From JBDLRH01 sp039800165 (GTDB taxonomy: Bacteria; Pseudomonadota; Gammaproteobacteria; Burkholderiales; Burkholderiaceae_C): a DNA stretch of 23,006 nt. The position numbers and the translations under genes are program-made. Location: contig JBDLRH010000104.1 in assembly GCA_039800165.1 (NCBI GenBank), forward strand, positions 1 to 23,006, in the 5' to 3' direction. Below the pieces are notes generated by a model that saw only the letters and a program-made list of their open reading frames with translations, had not been told where the DNA came from and ran no database searches. Positions 7,868 through 14,066 of the stretch are shown here, in pieces. How positions within the stretch are numbered: the first letter of the stretch is position 1; every line of letters begins with the position of its first letter.

Positions 7868-9361
7868 GTGCAAGCCTTTGACGCCCTGCTGGGCGGCTTT
7901 GCCAACGCGCTGCAGCCAGTCACCCTGATGTGGGGTTTCATCGGCTGCTTCATCGGCACGCTGGTGGGCGTGCTGCCCGGCATCGGCCCGGCCCTCACCA
8001 TCGCGCTGCTGCTGCCGCTGACCTACCACGTACCGGCCACCAGCATGTTCGTGATGTTCGCGGGCATCTACTACGGCGCGGCGTACGGCGGCTCCACCAC
8101 CTCCATCCTGCTCAAGACGCCTGGCGAGTCCGCCGCGGTGGTGACTTCGCTGGAGGGCTACCAGATGGCGCGGCGCGGCCGTGCCGGCCCGGCGCTGGCC
8201 ACCGCGGCCATCGGCAGCTTCATTGCCGGCACCATCGGCACGCTGGCCCTGACCTTCGTGGCGCCCTGGGTGGTCGAGGCGGGCCTGGCCTTCGGGCCGG
8301 CCGAGTACTTCAGCCTGATGGTTCTGTCGCTGGTGGCGGTGTCAGCGGTGCTGGGCAGTTCGATGCTGCGCGGGCTGGTCAGCCTGTCGGCCGGCCTGCT
8401 GGTGGGCCTGGTCGGCATCGACCTGCAGACCGGCCAACCACGCTTCACCTTCGGCCGTGCGGAACTGCTGGACGGCATTGAAGTCACCGTCGCCGCCGTC
8501 GGCCTGTTCGCAGTGGGCGAGGCGCTGTACCTCGCGTGGCAGGGCCGCGAATCGAAGACCGGCGAAGTGATGAAGGTCTCGGGCAGCCTGTGGCTGAGCA
8601 AGAGCGATTGGGCGCGGTCATGGAAGGCGTGGTTTCGCGGCGCGTTCTACGGCTTTCCGATCGGCTCGCTGCCGGCAGGCGGCGCCGAGCTGCCCACGCT
8701 GCTGTCCTACTACACCGAAAAGAAACTCAGCAAGCACCCCGAGGAATTCGGCAAGGGTGCGATCGAAGGCGTGGCCGGGCCCGAGGCCGCCAACAACGCC
8801 GCTGCAGCCGGCGTGCTGATGCCACTGCTGACGCTGGGCATCCCCACGTCGGCCACCGCCGCCATCATGCTGTCGGCCTTCGAGGGCTACGGCATCCAGA
8901 CCGGCCCGCAGCTCTTCAGCCAGCAAGGCAGCCTGGTGTGGACGCTGATCGCCAGCCTGTACATCGGCAACGTGATCCTGCTCGTGCTCAACCTGCCGCT
9001 GGTGGGGCTGTGGGTCAAGCTGCTGAAGATTCCGCCGCCGTGGCTGTACGCCGGCATCATCGTGATTTCCACCGCGGGCGTGTACGGCGCCGGCAACTCG
9101 GTGTTCAACGTCGGGCTGCTGTTCGTCTTCGGGCTGGTCGGCTACATCATGCGGCGCTTTGACTTCCCGGCGGCTCCGCTGATCGTGGGCATGATCCTCG
9201 CACCCATGGCCGAGCAGTCGATGCGCCAGGCGCTGACCATCAGCCAGGGCGAGTGGAGCACCTTCGTCACCCGTCCGATCAGCGGCACCCTGCTGGCGAT
9301 TGCGCTGGCGTTGCTGGTGGTGCCGGCGCTGTGGAAGGCGACGCGTGGCCGGCGTGCATGA
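7868..9361 (+). CDS. tctA: TctA-family large permease subunit
   Basis: This 497-residue, roughly 12-span inner-membrane permease is the transport channel of the tctCBA system. Signature motifs are strong: GTLVGVLPGIGPALTIALLLPLTYHVP near the start, AGIYYGAAYGGSTTSILLKTPGESAAVVTSLEGYQMARRGRAGPAL, the mid-protein GAFYGFPIGSLPAGGAELPTLLSYYTEKKLSKHPEEFGKGAIEGVAGPEAANNAAAAGVLMPLLTLGIPTSATAAIMLSAF, and the late GYIMRRFDFPAAPLIVGMILAPMAEQSMRQAL. The length fits the family. It starts with GTG at 7868, three bases after tctB, with only weak Shine-Dalgarno complementarity, so it probably depends on translation of tctB. A strong terminator begins 31 bases after the stop. No accessory gene follows, since the mobile region begins directly after the terminator. 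Confidence 0.95.
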   Translation: MQAFDALLGGFANALQPVTLMWGFIGCFIGTLVGVLPGIGPALTIALLLPLTYHVPATSMFVMFAGIYYGAAYGGSTTSILLKTPGESAAVVTSLEGYQMARRGRAGPALATAAIGSFIAGTIGTLALTFVAPWVVEAGLAFGPAEYFSLMVLSLVAVSAVLGSSMLRGLVSLSAGLLVGLVGIDLQTGQPRFTFGRAELLDGIEVTVAAVGLFAVGEALYLAWQGRESKTGEVMKVSGSLWLSKSDWARSWKAWFRGAFYGFPIGSLPAGGAELPTLLSYYTEKKLSKHPEEFGKGAIEGVAGPEAANNAAAAGVLMPLLTLGIPTSATAAIMLSAFEGYGIQTGPQLFSQQGSLVWTLIASLYIGNVILLVLNLPLVGLWVKLLKIPPPWLYAGIIVISTAGVYGAGNSVFNVGLLFVFGLVGYIMRRFDFPAAPLIVGMILAPMAEQSMRQALTISQGEWSTFVTRPISGTLLAIALALLVVPALWKATRGRRA

Positions 9362-9392
9362 ACGGCCTGGCTGCCAGTGATGCGCTGCAATG

Positions 9393-9418
9393 AAAAACGC
9401 CCCGTGAGGGGCGTTTTT
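9393..9418. terminator. Rho-independent terminator after tctCBA, bidirectional
   Basis: AAAAACGCCCC and GGGGCGTTTTT form a perfect 11-bp stem with a GTGA tetraloop, flanked by A5 and T5 runs. It should terminate in both directions, isolating the transporter operon from the mobile region whose candidate end begins 11 bases later. Confidence 0.92.
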
Positions 9419-9423
9419 GCTTG

Positions 9424-9475
9424 GCACTTGGCGGAACGGAGGGATTCGAATCTTCCCTCAGCCACCAAGTACCAC
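9424..9475. repeat. Imperfect palindrome centred on GATTCGAATC
   Basis: A perfect 10-base palindrome (9443-9452) is flanked by arms that are imperfect inverted copies, including CACTTGG on the left and CCAAGTA on the right. Both strands therefore read like a tRNA 3' end. On the plus strand, TTCGAAT is followed by 5+7 stem-like bases, A and CCA. No complete tRNA fold exists in either direction because the 5' half is missing on both strands. Confidence 0.5.
9429..9441. repeat. Candidate left attachment core of the integrated element
   Basis: TGGCGGAACGGAG here matches TGGCGGAAACGGAG at 19183-19196 except for one inserted A. Read on the minus strand, the wider 9429-9451 stretch resembles the 3' end of a class II tRNA (TTCGAAT T-loop, T-stem, acceptor, G, CCA) but is one base short, and the upstream stem does not pair. 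A second similar patch (9478-9499 versus 19215-19236, 16 of 22 bases by my count, ungapped) lies to the right of each core. This supports a shared attachment region. The exact crossover is not determined. Confidence 0.55.
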
Positions 9476-9503
9476 CGCACTTCTGTCGAATCCGTCTCAG
9501 GCG

Positions 9504-9522
9504 TTACCCAGCAATTTACCCA
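9504..9522 (+). repeat. TTACCCA repeats, possible integrase arm sites (left end)
   Basis: TTACCCA occurs twice in direct orientation (9504-9510 and 9516-9522), just inside the candidate left core. The same TTACCC motif recurs inside the candidate right end near 18990-19045. Tyrosine integrases bind short repeated arm sites on either side of the core, so these are candidates; function is inferred from position only. Confidence 0.4.
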
Positions 9523-9939
9523 CGAGCAACTCTGGCTCTCAAGTTCCCGATTCTAATGTGAGCAGACACGCGAACACCTTCGCCGTAGTGCAGCCTTACC
9601 GCCACTGGAGACAAAGTGCGCTCGGCGCGTTTCCGGACTACGTGGCCACGCAGCTACAAGTTTCAATACACCGCCTTCGGCGCGGGGGCTAGGGTCAGGG
9701 GGTGGGTCCCGCGACCAAAGCTACCCCCTCCGGTAGCGGGGGTGCCTCTTGTAGCAAGAGCCCGTTTAAGTTCATACACATGTTGTTTCTGCAGCCCACT
9801 CGAGTTCCTAATCAGTCGCAAGTAGAGATTTGGGCCGTTACACGCGGCAAAGTGAGCCATATCAAGTACTTGGAGATCGCCAAACTCTGCTGAAGATCCG
9901 TACCGAGGTCCCAAAAGTCAGGAGCTTTAGGCAGGCCCG

Positions 9940-9983
9940 TGGGGCCGGGCGCGCGGTTGACCGACCGCGCGAACTGGTTAGCC
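9940..9983 (-). repeat. Partial attC-like site downstream of cassette GNAT gene
   Basis: On the minus strand GGCTAAC (9977-9983) is followed by CAGTTCG and GC-rich sequence able to fold, as expected for the first half of an integron attC recombination site (R''-L''). I could not find a convincing matching L'-R' half towards 9663, so this is either truncated or coincidental. Its GGCTAAC is the exact complement of the core at 12319-12325 that precedes the last cassette. Confidence 0.35.
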
Positions 9984-10018
9984 AGCAGCGGTCAGGTCGC
10001 ATGCATGAGACTCGCACC

Positions 10019-10537
10019 TCACTTCAGCATGACCAGTTCATCTGGCTCGTCTCGGAGTAGCACTTGCTGCTCCGGGCTCGCGGCGAAGAACCCAAGCTTC
10101 TTGAGAAGAGCCATCGAGCGAAAGTTGCTTGACTTCAGGACCGCGATGAAGTTCGTGACCCCGTATTGGGTCTGAAGCTCCTGGAGCATGGCAGATACTG
10201 CCGAGCTTCCTATGCCTTGCCGCCAGTGCTTGCTGTTGAGCTCGTACGCGACATAGGCGGAGTGATCCTCAAGAACAGTGGCCTGGACATAGCCTGCAAG
10301 GCTTCCGTTCGGAAGACGAATGACCCAATTGAGCCACTTTTCTTTTCCATCGCTCGAGCAACGGCTCTCCAGACGTTGGAATCGACTCCTGAGCCACTCC
10401 TCGTTGGGTGGAGGTTCGTTCTCGAACTCATAGATCGCCAGGTCGCTGAGCACGACAAACATGTCGTGCGCATGGGAGGCCACCTGAGGCTCCAGTACGT
10501 AGGGAGTACAGAAGATGATCTTCATGCGGCGCAACAT
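10019..10537 (-). CDS. GNAT-family N-acetyltransferase (gene cassette)
   Basis: This is a 172-residue acetyltransferase of the GNAT fold, most like the Acetyltransf_3 (RimJ-like) type. The N-terminal part contains ELVMLSDLAIYEFENEPP-like features (seen as VLSDLAIYEFENEPPPNEEWLRSRF). The core strand is WVIRLPNGSLAGYVQATV, and the acetyl-CoA loop is RQGIGSSAVSAMLQELQTQYG. It is followed by the usual NFRSMALLKKLGF near the C-terminus. The CoA loop (Q-x-x-G-x-G/S type) is intact. The frame is open to 10708, but that part is attC-like sequence; ATG 10537 follows a GTTCGCT core directly, as cassette genes commonly do, and ATG 10525 is an alternative. The substrate is unknown. It is one of four leftward single-gene cassettes with no own promoter that I can recognise. 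Confidence 0.8.
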   Translation of the reverse strand: MLRRMKIIFCTPYVLEPQVASHAHDMFVVLSDLAIYEFENEPPPNEEWLRSRFQRLESRCSSDGKEKWLNWVIRLPNGSLAGYVQATVLEDHSAYVAYELNSKHWRQGIGSSAVSAMLQELQTQYGVTNFIAVLKSSNFRSMALLKKLGFFAASPEQQVLLRDEPDELVMLK

Positions 10538-10539
10538 GA

Positions 10540-10639
10540 AGCGAACCGCCGTGCGGTGACCATATGCTGGCAAGGCCAGAATGTAACGAGGTCCGAATGA
10601 CGCATACTGCTCCGCGGCCGGTTGAGCTTGGGGTGAGAG
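10540..10639 (-). repeat. attC-like site between GFA and GNAT cassettes
   Basis: On the minus strand the site opens with CTCTCAC then CCCAAGCTCAACCGG, similar to the opening of the site at 11106-11233 (CTCACCCCTCGCTCAAGC). It closes with GTTCGCT directly before the next gene. The inverted pairing between halves is weaker than in the other sites, so confidence is modest. Confidence 0.45.
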
Positions 10640-10673
10640 CGGGTTCGAGACACGATGCCACTGCCGCAAGTAT

Positions 10674-11075
10674 TCACGTGTTTCGGTCTGCGGGGTGATT
10701 GACCCCATCGTTCAGCGGCACGGGCTCGAGATGGAAGGGGTTGATCCCTTCCAAGCAGCCAACGTTGTAACCGTACTGATCTGGAAAGCTTCTGCGCTGA
10801 TGATGCGTGTAGATGCCGCAGTTTGAGCAGAAGTAGTGCTTGGCTACTTTCGTGTTGAACTGATAGAGCCGAAGCGCCTCGTGGCCCTGCAGCACTTTGA
10901 TTCCCGCAAGCGGAACCGACGCGACGATCGCCCCCTTTCTGCGGCAGATCGAGCAATCGCAGCGGCGTGGGTTGACTATTCCGTCCGGAAGGTCGAGTTC
11001 CAGCATCACGTTACCACAGTGACACGAGAGCCGATGCTTTGGCAAGACAGGAACACCACCAACGGACTTGATCAT
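10674..11075 (-). CDS. GFA (glutathione-dependent formaldehyde-activating)-like zinc protein, cassette
   Basis: This 133-residue protein has the GFA/Mss4-like fold, a small zinc-binding domain. Cysteine motifs are in the expected order: CHCG in LSCHCGNVMLELDLP, then RRCDCSICRRKGA, then FCSNCGIYTHHQ, followed by GYNVGCLEGINPF. All metal-ligand cysteines of the family look present. GFA proteins are named for a proposed glutathione-formaldehyde condensation, but most members have no proven activity, so only the fold is safe. ATG 11075 is preceded by a GGAGG Shine-Dalgarno six bases away; the longer open frame to 11471 runs through attC-like sequence and the neighbouring gene and is rejected. It is the third of four leftward cassettes, bounded by attC-like sites on both sides. 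Confidence 0.85.
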   Translation of the reverse strand: MIKSVGGVPVLPKHRLSCHCGNVMLELDLPDGIVNPRRCDCSICRRKGAIVASVPLAGIKVLQGHEALRLYQFNTKVAKHYFCSNCGIYTHHQRRSFPDQYGYNVGCLEGINPFHLEPVPLNDGVNHPADRNT

Positions 11076-11105
11076 GCGTGCCTCCACCAGGCAATGGGGT
11101 CTCAG

Positions 11106-11233
11106 GCCGAACGTTCGAGCTAAGCTGCCCGCTACGACAGGCACCGTAGCCTCATCCGCGATAAGGCAACAGGTCCTACGGTCGAAGCTTACAGCGCCTA
11201 CCGGAGCAAATCGGCTTGAGCGAGGGGTGAGGC
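11106..11233 (-). repeat. attC-like recombination site (best example)
   Basis: Read on the minus strand, the site opens with GCCTCAC (one change from RYYYAAC) and L'' TCGCTCAAGCCGA. It closes with L' GGGCAGCTTAGCTCGAA and R' GTTCGGC. The two L boxes are imperfect inverted copies with an unpaired extra base, which is the hallmark of attC sites and resembles the classic TTCGTTCAAGCCGA/CGGCTTAACTCAAGCG pair. Between them are further inverted segments (CCGTAG and CTACGG). Length is 128 bases. It separates the GNAT and GFA cassettes. Confidence 0.7.
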
Positions 11234-11683
11234 CGCACCCGCATGCCGCAACACAGTGACGGATACACGAAAACTCTCGTTGCCGGGCATAACTCCCTGC
11301 TCGTTCCCGATGATCTCGAATCCGGCTTTTCGGTAGACGGCTATCGCGGCTACGTTCCCATCTAATACCTCGGCGGTCATGGACGCCTTCGTTTCTGAAA
11401 GCGCAGCCCGGATGAGCGATGTTGCGACTCCCTTGCCATACAAGACAGGATCGACATACAGCCACGCACATTCATGGTCGGTGAAGGCGATAAAACCTAC
11501 GACTCTGCCACTCACCTCCGCAACACGGATGGCATACTCATGGAAGCCTTCATTCTCGGCGGTCTGCTCAAGTGACAGATAGGCGGCATCCAACCCAGCA
11601 GCTGCCAACTCATCCAGCCGCGCAGCGTCATGAATCTGGCAGACGCGAGCCCAATCGGCGGTAGTGTAGGTACGGATGTCCAT
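11198..11683 (-). CDS. GNAT-family N-acetyltransferase (gene cassette)
   Basis: This 161-residue acetyltransferase transfers an acetyl group from acetyl-CoA to an unidentified amine. Domain features in order: MDIRTYTTADWARVCQIHDAARLDEL at the N-terminus, AEVSGRVVGFIAFTDHECAWLYVDPVLYGKGVATSLIRAAL carrying the CoA loop (Y-G-K-G-V-A-T), then VLDGNVAAIAVYRKAGFEII, the usual final helix and strand. ATG 11683 follows the closing half of an attC-like site; the in-frame extension to 11722 is inside that site. The last dozen or so residues and the TAG stop are encoded by the opening half of the next attC-like site, so the coding region runs into the recombination site. It has no recognisable promoter of its own and is probably transcribed from upstream cassettes, if at all. 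Confidence 0.85.
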   Translation of the reverse strand: MDIRTYTTADWARVCQIHDAARLDELAAAGLDAAYLSLEQTAENEGFHEYAIRVAEVSGRVVGFIAFTDHECAWLYVDPVLYGKGVATSLIRAALSETKASMTAEVLDGNVAAIAVYRKAGFEIIGNEQGVMPGNESFRVSVTVLRHAGAASPLAQADLLR

Positions 11684-11688
11684 GTGCG

Positions 11689-11815
11689 GCCTATAGTTGA
11701 ACCTAAGTGCCCGCGAATGCAAACGGCGCGCGGCATCGGAAGGTACGATGCTACAGGTGCATGAAGCGCCCTAACGGCAGCTGCAGCAGCGGTTCAGCTT
11801 GAGCGAGGGGGCCTA
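11689..11815 (-). repeat. attC-like recombination site
   Basis: On the minus strand the site opens with a degenerate core at the upstream gene's stop, then TCGCTCAAGCTGA (11794-11806), one base different from the L'' of the 11106-11233 site. It closes with GGGCACTTAGGTTCAAC and a degenerate CTATAGGC. Length is 127 bases, nearly the same as its neighbour. The core sites are mutated, so it may no longer recombine. Confidence 0.6.
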
Positions 11816-12301
11816 GGCGGGGAAATTGAACTTCTGGACGACACCTTGCCACCAGCCTTCCGTCACCGTAACCTCAACGTAGGCGCCGGCTGTGAGTCGG
11901 TTGATAACCTTGCGCCAAAAGCCCTGCGCGGCTTGGTTACAAGGCATCTGCCCGATTTCCCACAGGCCTGGGTGGCTGGACAGAACGTGCTTGGCCAGTG
12001 AAAAACCTGCACCAGTGCCCCGGTATCGCTTGAGGATGAAGAACTGCTCCATCCAGCTACCGTCCTTTCGAGTGACGGCGGCAGGTCCTACGAGCGCAAA
12101 GCCCACGTACTGCGCGCCCTCGAGAGCTACGTAAGCGTGGAAGCGCTCGTCCTTGCTGTAGCACTGCAAGTCGTAGCCGTACCGAGCCTCAGAATCGGCG
12201 TCCTGCGGCCAGATATCCGACAGCTCATATTGGTACAGCTCAAGCATCTGCTGGAGCGCGGCAATGTCGTGCGGCTTCGCTTTGCGAAACAGGAGGGCCA
12301 T
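11813..12301 (-). CDS. GNAT-family N-acetyltransferase (gene cassette)
   Basis: This is a 162-residue GNAT acetyltransferase. It begins MALLFRKAKPHDIAALQQMLELYQYELSDI. It continues with HAYVALEGAQYVGFALVGPAAV for the central sheet, then MEQFFILKRYRGTGAGFSLAKHVL with the CoA-binding loop R-G-T-G-A-G, and ends WEIGQMPCNQAAQGFWRKVI near the C-terminus. The frame is open upstream to 12403, but that part is attC-like; ATG 12301 lies 18 bases after a GTTAGCC core. It is the first of the four cassettes in transcription order and the nearest to where an integron integrase and promoter would be expected. It resembles GNATs often carried in mobile integrons but shows no motif tying it to a specific antibiotic, so a resistance role is not supported. 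Confidence 0.82.
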   Translation of the reverse strand: MALLFRKAKPHDIAALQQMLELYQYELSDIWPQDADSEARYGYDLQCYSKDERFHAYVALEGAQYVGFALVGPAAVTRKDGSWMEQFFILKRYRGTGAGFSLAKHVLSSHPGLWEIGQMPCNQAAQGFWRKVINRLTAGAYVEVTVTEGWWQGVVQKFNFPA

Positions 12302-12318
12302 AGGCTCTTGTGTCTGAA

Positions 12319-12410
12319 GGCTAACGTCTAAGCTGAACGGCAAGCGCCGGTGTGGAGCCTGACTAGCTCGACGGATGGTGGACCACTCCGTGAAGCGGGT
12401 CAAGTGACAC
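12319..12410 (-). repeat. attC-like (or attI-like) site preceding the first cassette
   Basis: On the minus strand it closes with GCCGTTCAGCTTAGAC then GTTAGCC, matching the closing half of the 11106-11233 site (CAGCTTAG then ACGTT). A possible opening half is GTGTCAC then TTGACCCGC at 12397-12410. If real, another cassette or the integron platform once lay to the right, where the insertion sequence now sits. Confidence 0.5.
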
Positions 12411-12565
12411 GCCGGGCCATGAGCACTGCGGGAAGAAACAATTAGCGATAGGCCTTTGTCGGCAACACGTTGTCCCTTCGATCTGTAACCGTCGCGCTCT
12501 GCCCAATAGTCGGCCCGTCCACTAGCAGAAAAGCGATCTAGGCCGACTGAATCTCCCCGGATTTC

Positions 12566-13441
12566 CTAGACACCCGTGAGCCCGTGGGAATGACGTCGTT
12601 CGAACTCCACCGGTGAAGTATCGCCGGCGGTGCCGTGACGGCGCCGTGGGTTGTAGAACATTTCGATGTAGCTGAAGACATCTGTTCGGGCGTCGCTGCG
12701 TGTGGCGTAGATCTGCCGACGGATTCGCTCGCGCTTGAGCAACTGGAAGAAGCTCTCGGCCACCGCGTTGTCGTGGCAGTTACCGCGCCGGCTCATGCTG
12801 CTGACCAGGTTGTGGTCGCGCAAGAAGGTCTGCCACTCATGACCGGTGAACTGGCATCCCTGATCTGAGTGCACCAGCACGGGTTGCTTGGGCCGCCGCC
12901 TCCACAGTGCCATCATCAGTGCGTCCAGTACCAGGCGCGTGTCGATGCGTTGGCCCATCGACCAGCCCACAACCATGCGCGACCACAGGTCGATCACCAC
13001 CGCCAGATACAGCCAGCCTTCGTGGGTGCGGATGTAGGTGATGTCGGTCACCCACGATTGGTTGGGTGCCTCGGCCTCGAACTCACGCTGCAGGCGGTTG
13101 GGCGCCACCACCGCAGGCTTGCCACCCCGCGCATACGGCCGGCGTCGATAGCCGGTTTGCGAGCGCAGTCCCTCAGCCTTGAGCAGGCGTGCCACCCGGT
13201 GCTTTCCGCAGGGCTCGCCAAGATCACGCATGTCCAGCGCCAGCTTGCGATACCCGTAGACGCCGCCGCTTTCCAGCCAAGCCTGCTTGAGCAAGCCCGT
13301 CAGTCGTTCGTCCTCGCACTGGCGCGCGCTCTTTGGCTGCAAGCGCCACGCATAGAAGCCGCTGGGGTGCACCTCCATCGCCTTGCACAGGCGACGCACG
13401 GCGTGGTTACCCGATTCCTGCTCAATGAACGCGTACTTCAC
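12566..13441 (-). CDS. IS3-family transposase OrfB (DDE catalytic subunit)
   Basis: This 291-residue protein carries the integrase-like catalytic domain of an IS3-family transposase. An HTH_21-like segment (VYGYRKLALDMRDLGEPCGKHRVARLLKAEGLRS) precedes an rve-type core. The catalytic triad is complete: D133 in WVTDITYIRT, D193 in VLVHSDQGCQFTG and E229 in NCHDNAVAESFF, with the typical 35-residue D-E spacing. The GTG start at 13441 overlaps the orfA stop, but the active product in this family is normally the OrfAB fusion made by -1 frameshifting at AAAAAAG (13471-13477); the frames around that site fit (A AAA AAG in orfA). Standing alone, OrfB in this family usually has a regulatory role. No truncation or missing catalytic residue is seen. 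Confidence 0.93.
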   Translation of the reverse strand: MKYAFIEQESGNHAVRRLCKAMEVHPSGFYAWRLQPKSARQCEDERLTGLLKQAWLESGGVYGYRKLALDMRDLGEPCGKHRVARLLKAEGLRSQTGYRRRPYARGGKPAVVAPNRLQREFEAEAPNQSWVTDITYIRTHEGWLYLAVVIDLWSRMVVGWSMGQRIDTRLVLDALMMALWRRRPKQPVLVHSDQGCQFTGHEWQTFLRDHNLVSSMSRRGNCHDNAVAESFFQLLKRERIRRQIYATRSDARTDVFSYIEMFYNPRRRHGTAGDTSPVEFERRHSHGLTGV

Positions 13442-13716
13442 CTGGACTGCTTGGCAAAGTACGCGGCGGCCTTTTTTAGGATGTCTCGTTCCTCCGTCAC
13501 CCGCTTGAGCTCGGCCTTCAGCCGCCGCACCTCCTCGGACTGCGAGGCCTGCTCCTGTCGATCAGCCGGCACAGCACGGCGCTGCTTGATCCACTCGTAC
13601 AGGCTGTGCTGGCTCACGCCCAGCCGCGCTGCCACATCGGCCACCCGGTGGCCGCCGACCAAGACCTGCTTGACCGCCTCGGCCTTGAACTCCTCTGTAA
13701 ACCTCTTCGTGCTCAT
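13438..13716 (-). CDS. IS3-family transposase OrfA (HTH and leucine zipper)
   Basis: This 92-residue DNA-binding protein recognises the insertion sequence ends. The N-terminal HTH_Tnp_1 domain reads KRFTEEFKAEAVKQVLVGGHRVADVAARLGVSQHSLYEWIKQ. A heptad-patterned helix follows (QSEEVRRLKAELKRVTEERDILKKA), used for dimerisation. ATG 13716 has an excellent AGGAGGTG Shine-Dalgarno. The AAAAAAG slippery heptamer is within the DILKK codons, and the orfA frame ends at 13438, overlapping orfB by four bases, so frameshifting yields a full transposase. The upstream 60 bases include the terminal inverted repeat, which probably carries the promoter as in related elements. Confidence 0.92.
   Translation of the reverse strand: MSTKRFTEEFKAEAVKQVLVGGHRVADVAARLGVSQHSLYEWIKQRRAVPADRQEQASQSEEVRRLKAELKRVTEERDILKKAAAYFAKQSR
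13471..13477 (-). promoter_or_regulatory. Programmed -1 frameshift heptamer (A AAA AAG)
   Basis: Six A and one G on the minus strand, read A AAA AAG in the orfA frame, lie 31 bases before the orfA stop. This is the standard IS3-family slip site for OrfAB production. Whether a downstream stimulatory stem-loop exists was not resolved by eye. Confidence 0.75.
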
Positions 13717-13779
13717 CGCACCTCCTGTGTGACCTCAAGTTTGAGGCACACAGGTGCCTACGATTTCCGGGGCGATTCA

Positions 13780-14062
13780 TACGAATCCCCGGGGGCAGCG
13801 CAGCCAAGCGTAAGCTTCTCGATTTGAAATTGATACATCGGGGGATATTGCACAGACATACACATACACACACTCAGATTAGTTCAGAGGGTCAGGTGTC
13901 TATAGGGGCGATCACTTCCATCTTCACGGCTAGCCATATCCACGGTTTCTTTTGAAAATAGAGATACACGTGACCCTCTGCCATCAGAGTCTGGGGGCAT
14001 CGCCTCTGCCAGACTGCGTGGATGCCACAGTGCCCGACTTGAACTGCGTAGACACTGCCTGG
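13780..14062. other. Gap between insertion sequence and VapE-like gene
   Basis: There is no confident gene here. It contains CAGAGGGTCA (13885-13894) and its exact inverse TGACCCTCTG (13971-13980), which extend to 15 bases with one mismatch. It also holds a CA-rich run near 13856-13873 and a perfect 7-bp inverted repeat AGTCTGG/CCAGACT (13988-13994, 14009-14015) that could form a weak 3' end hairpin for the leftward operon. Confidence 0.5.
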
Positions 14063-14066
14063 TCAC
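13884..14066 (-). CDS. Possible small ORF overlapping the VapE-like stop
   Basis: A 60-codon frame starts with GTG overlapping the stop codon of the VapE-like gene (GTGA), echoing the ATGA junctions upstream. The predicted product (MTRQCLRSSSRALWHPRS...) is basic, low in hydrophobic core residues and matches no family I know. Codon usage is unconvincing and the frame covers two inverted repeats, so it may be non-coding trailer sequence. It is listed because of the junction only. Confidence 0.2.
   Translation of the reverse strand: MTRQCLRSSSRALWHPRSLAEAMPPDSDGRGSRVSLFSKETVDMASREDGSDRPYRHLTL

Larger units (their letters stand above)
9419..10018. other. Non-coding left end of element
   Basis: About 600 bases lie here without a convincing gene. 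They hold the candidate attachment core, the palindrome, two TTACCCA motifs and, at 9977-9983 on the minus strand, a GGCTAAC core that would open an attC-like site downstream of the first GNAT gene. A short minus-strand open frame (9663-9914) has no recognisable domain or ribosome binding site, and I do not call it. Confidence 0.6.
12548..13779 (-). mobile_element. IS3-family insertion sequence
   Basis: The 1232-base element is bounded by 27-base imperfect terminal inverted repeats. The left end is TGAATCTCCCCGGATTTCC... and the right end, read on the minus strand, is TGAATCGCCCCGGAAATCG...; by my count about 22 of 27 bases match. Ends have the TG...CA form usual for IS3. It carries orfA and orfB in overlapping frames with an A6G slippery site. 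Flanking triplets are GAC on the left and TAC on the right, so there is no perfect target duplication. Both genes look intact. Confidence 0.9.

Noticed and set aside
9430..9467. Complete tRNA gene next to the tctA terminator
   Set aside because: Only 3'-end-like sequence is present on each strand; no D-arm, anticodon arm or 5' acceptor strand can be placed, so it is a fragment at most.
9663..9914. 83-aa minus-strand open frame near the left end of the element
   Set aside because: No Shine-Dalgarno, no recognisable domain, and it lies where the last attC-like site should close.
11813..12301. Aminoglycoside acetyltransferase resistance gene
   Set aside because: The protein is a GNAT in a cassette, but I see no motif specific to known aac families, so a resistance label would not be supported.
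12869..13732. 287-aa plus-strand frame across the insertion sequence
   Set aside because: It is antisense to the transposase genes, which are intact and fully explain the region.
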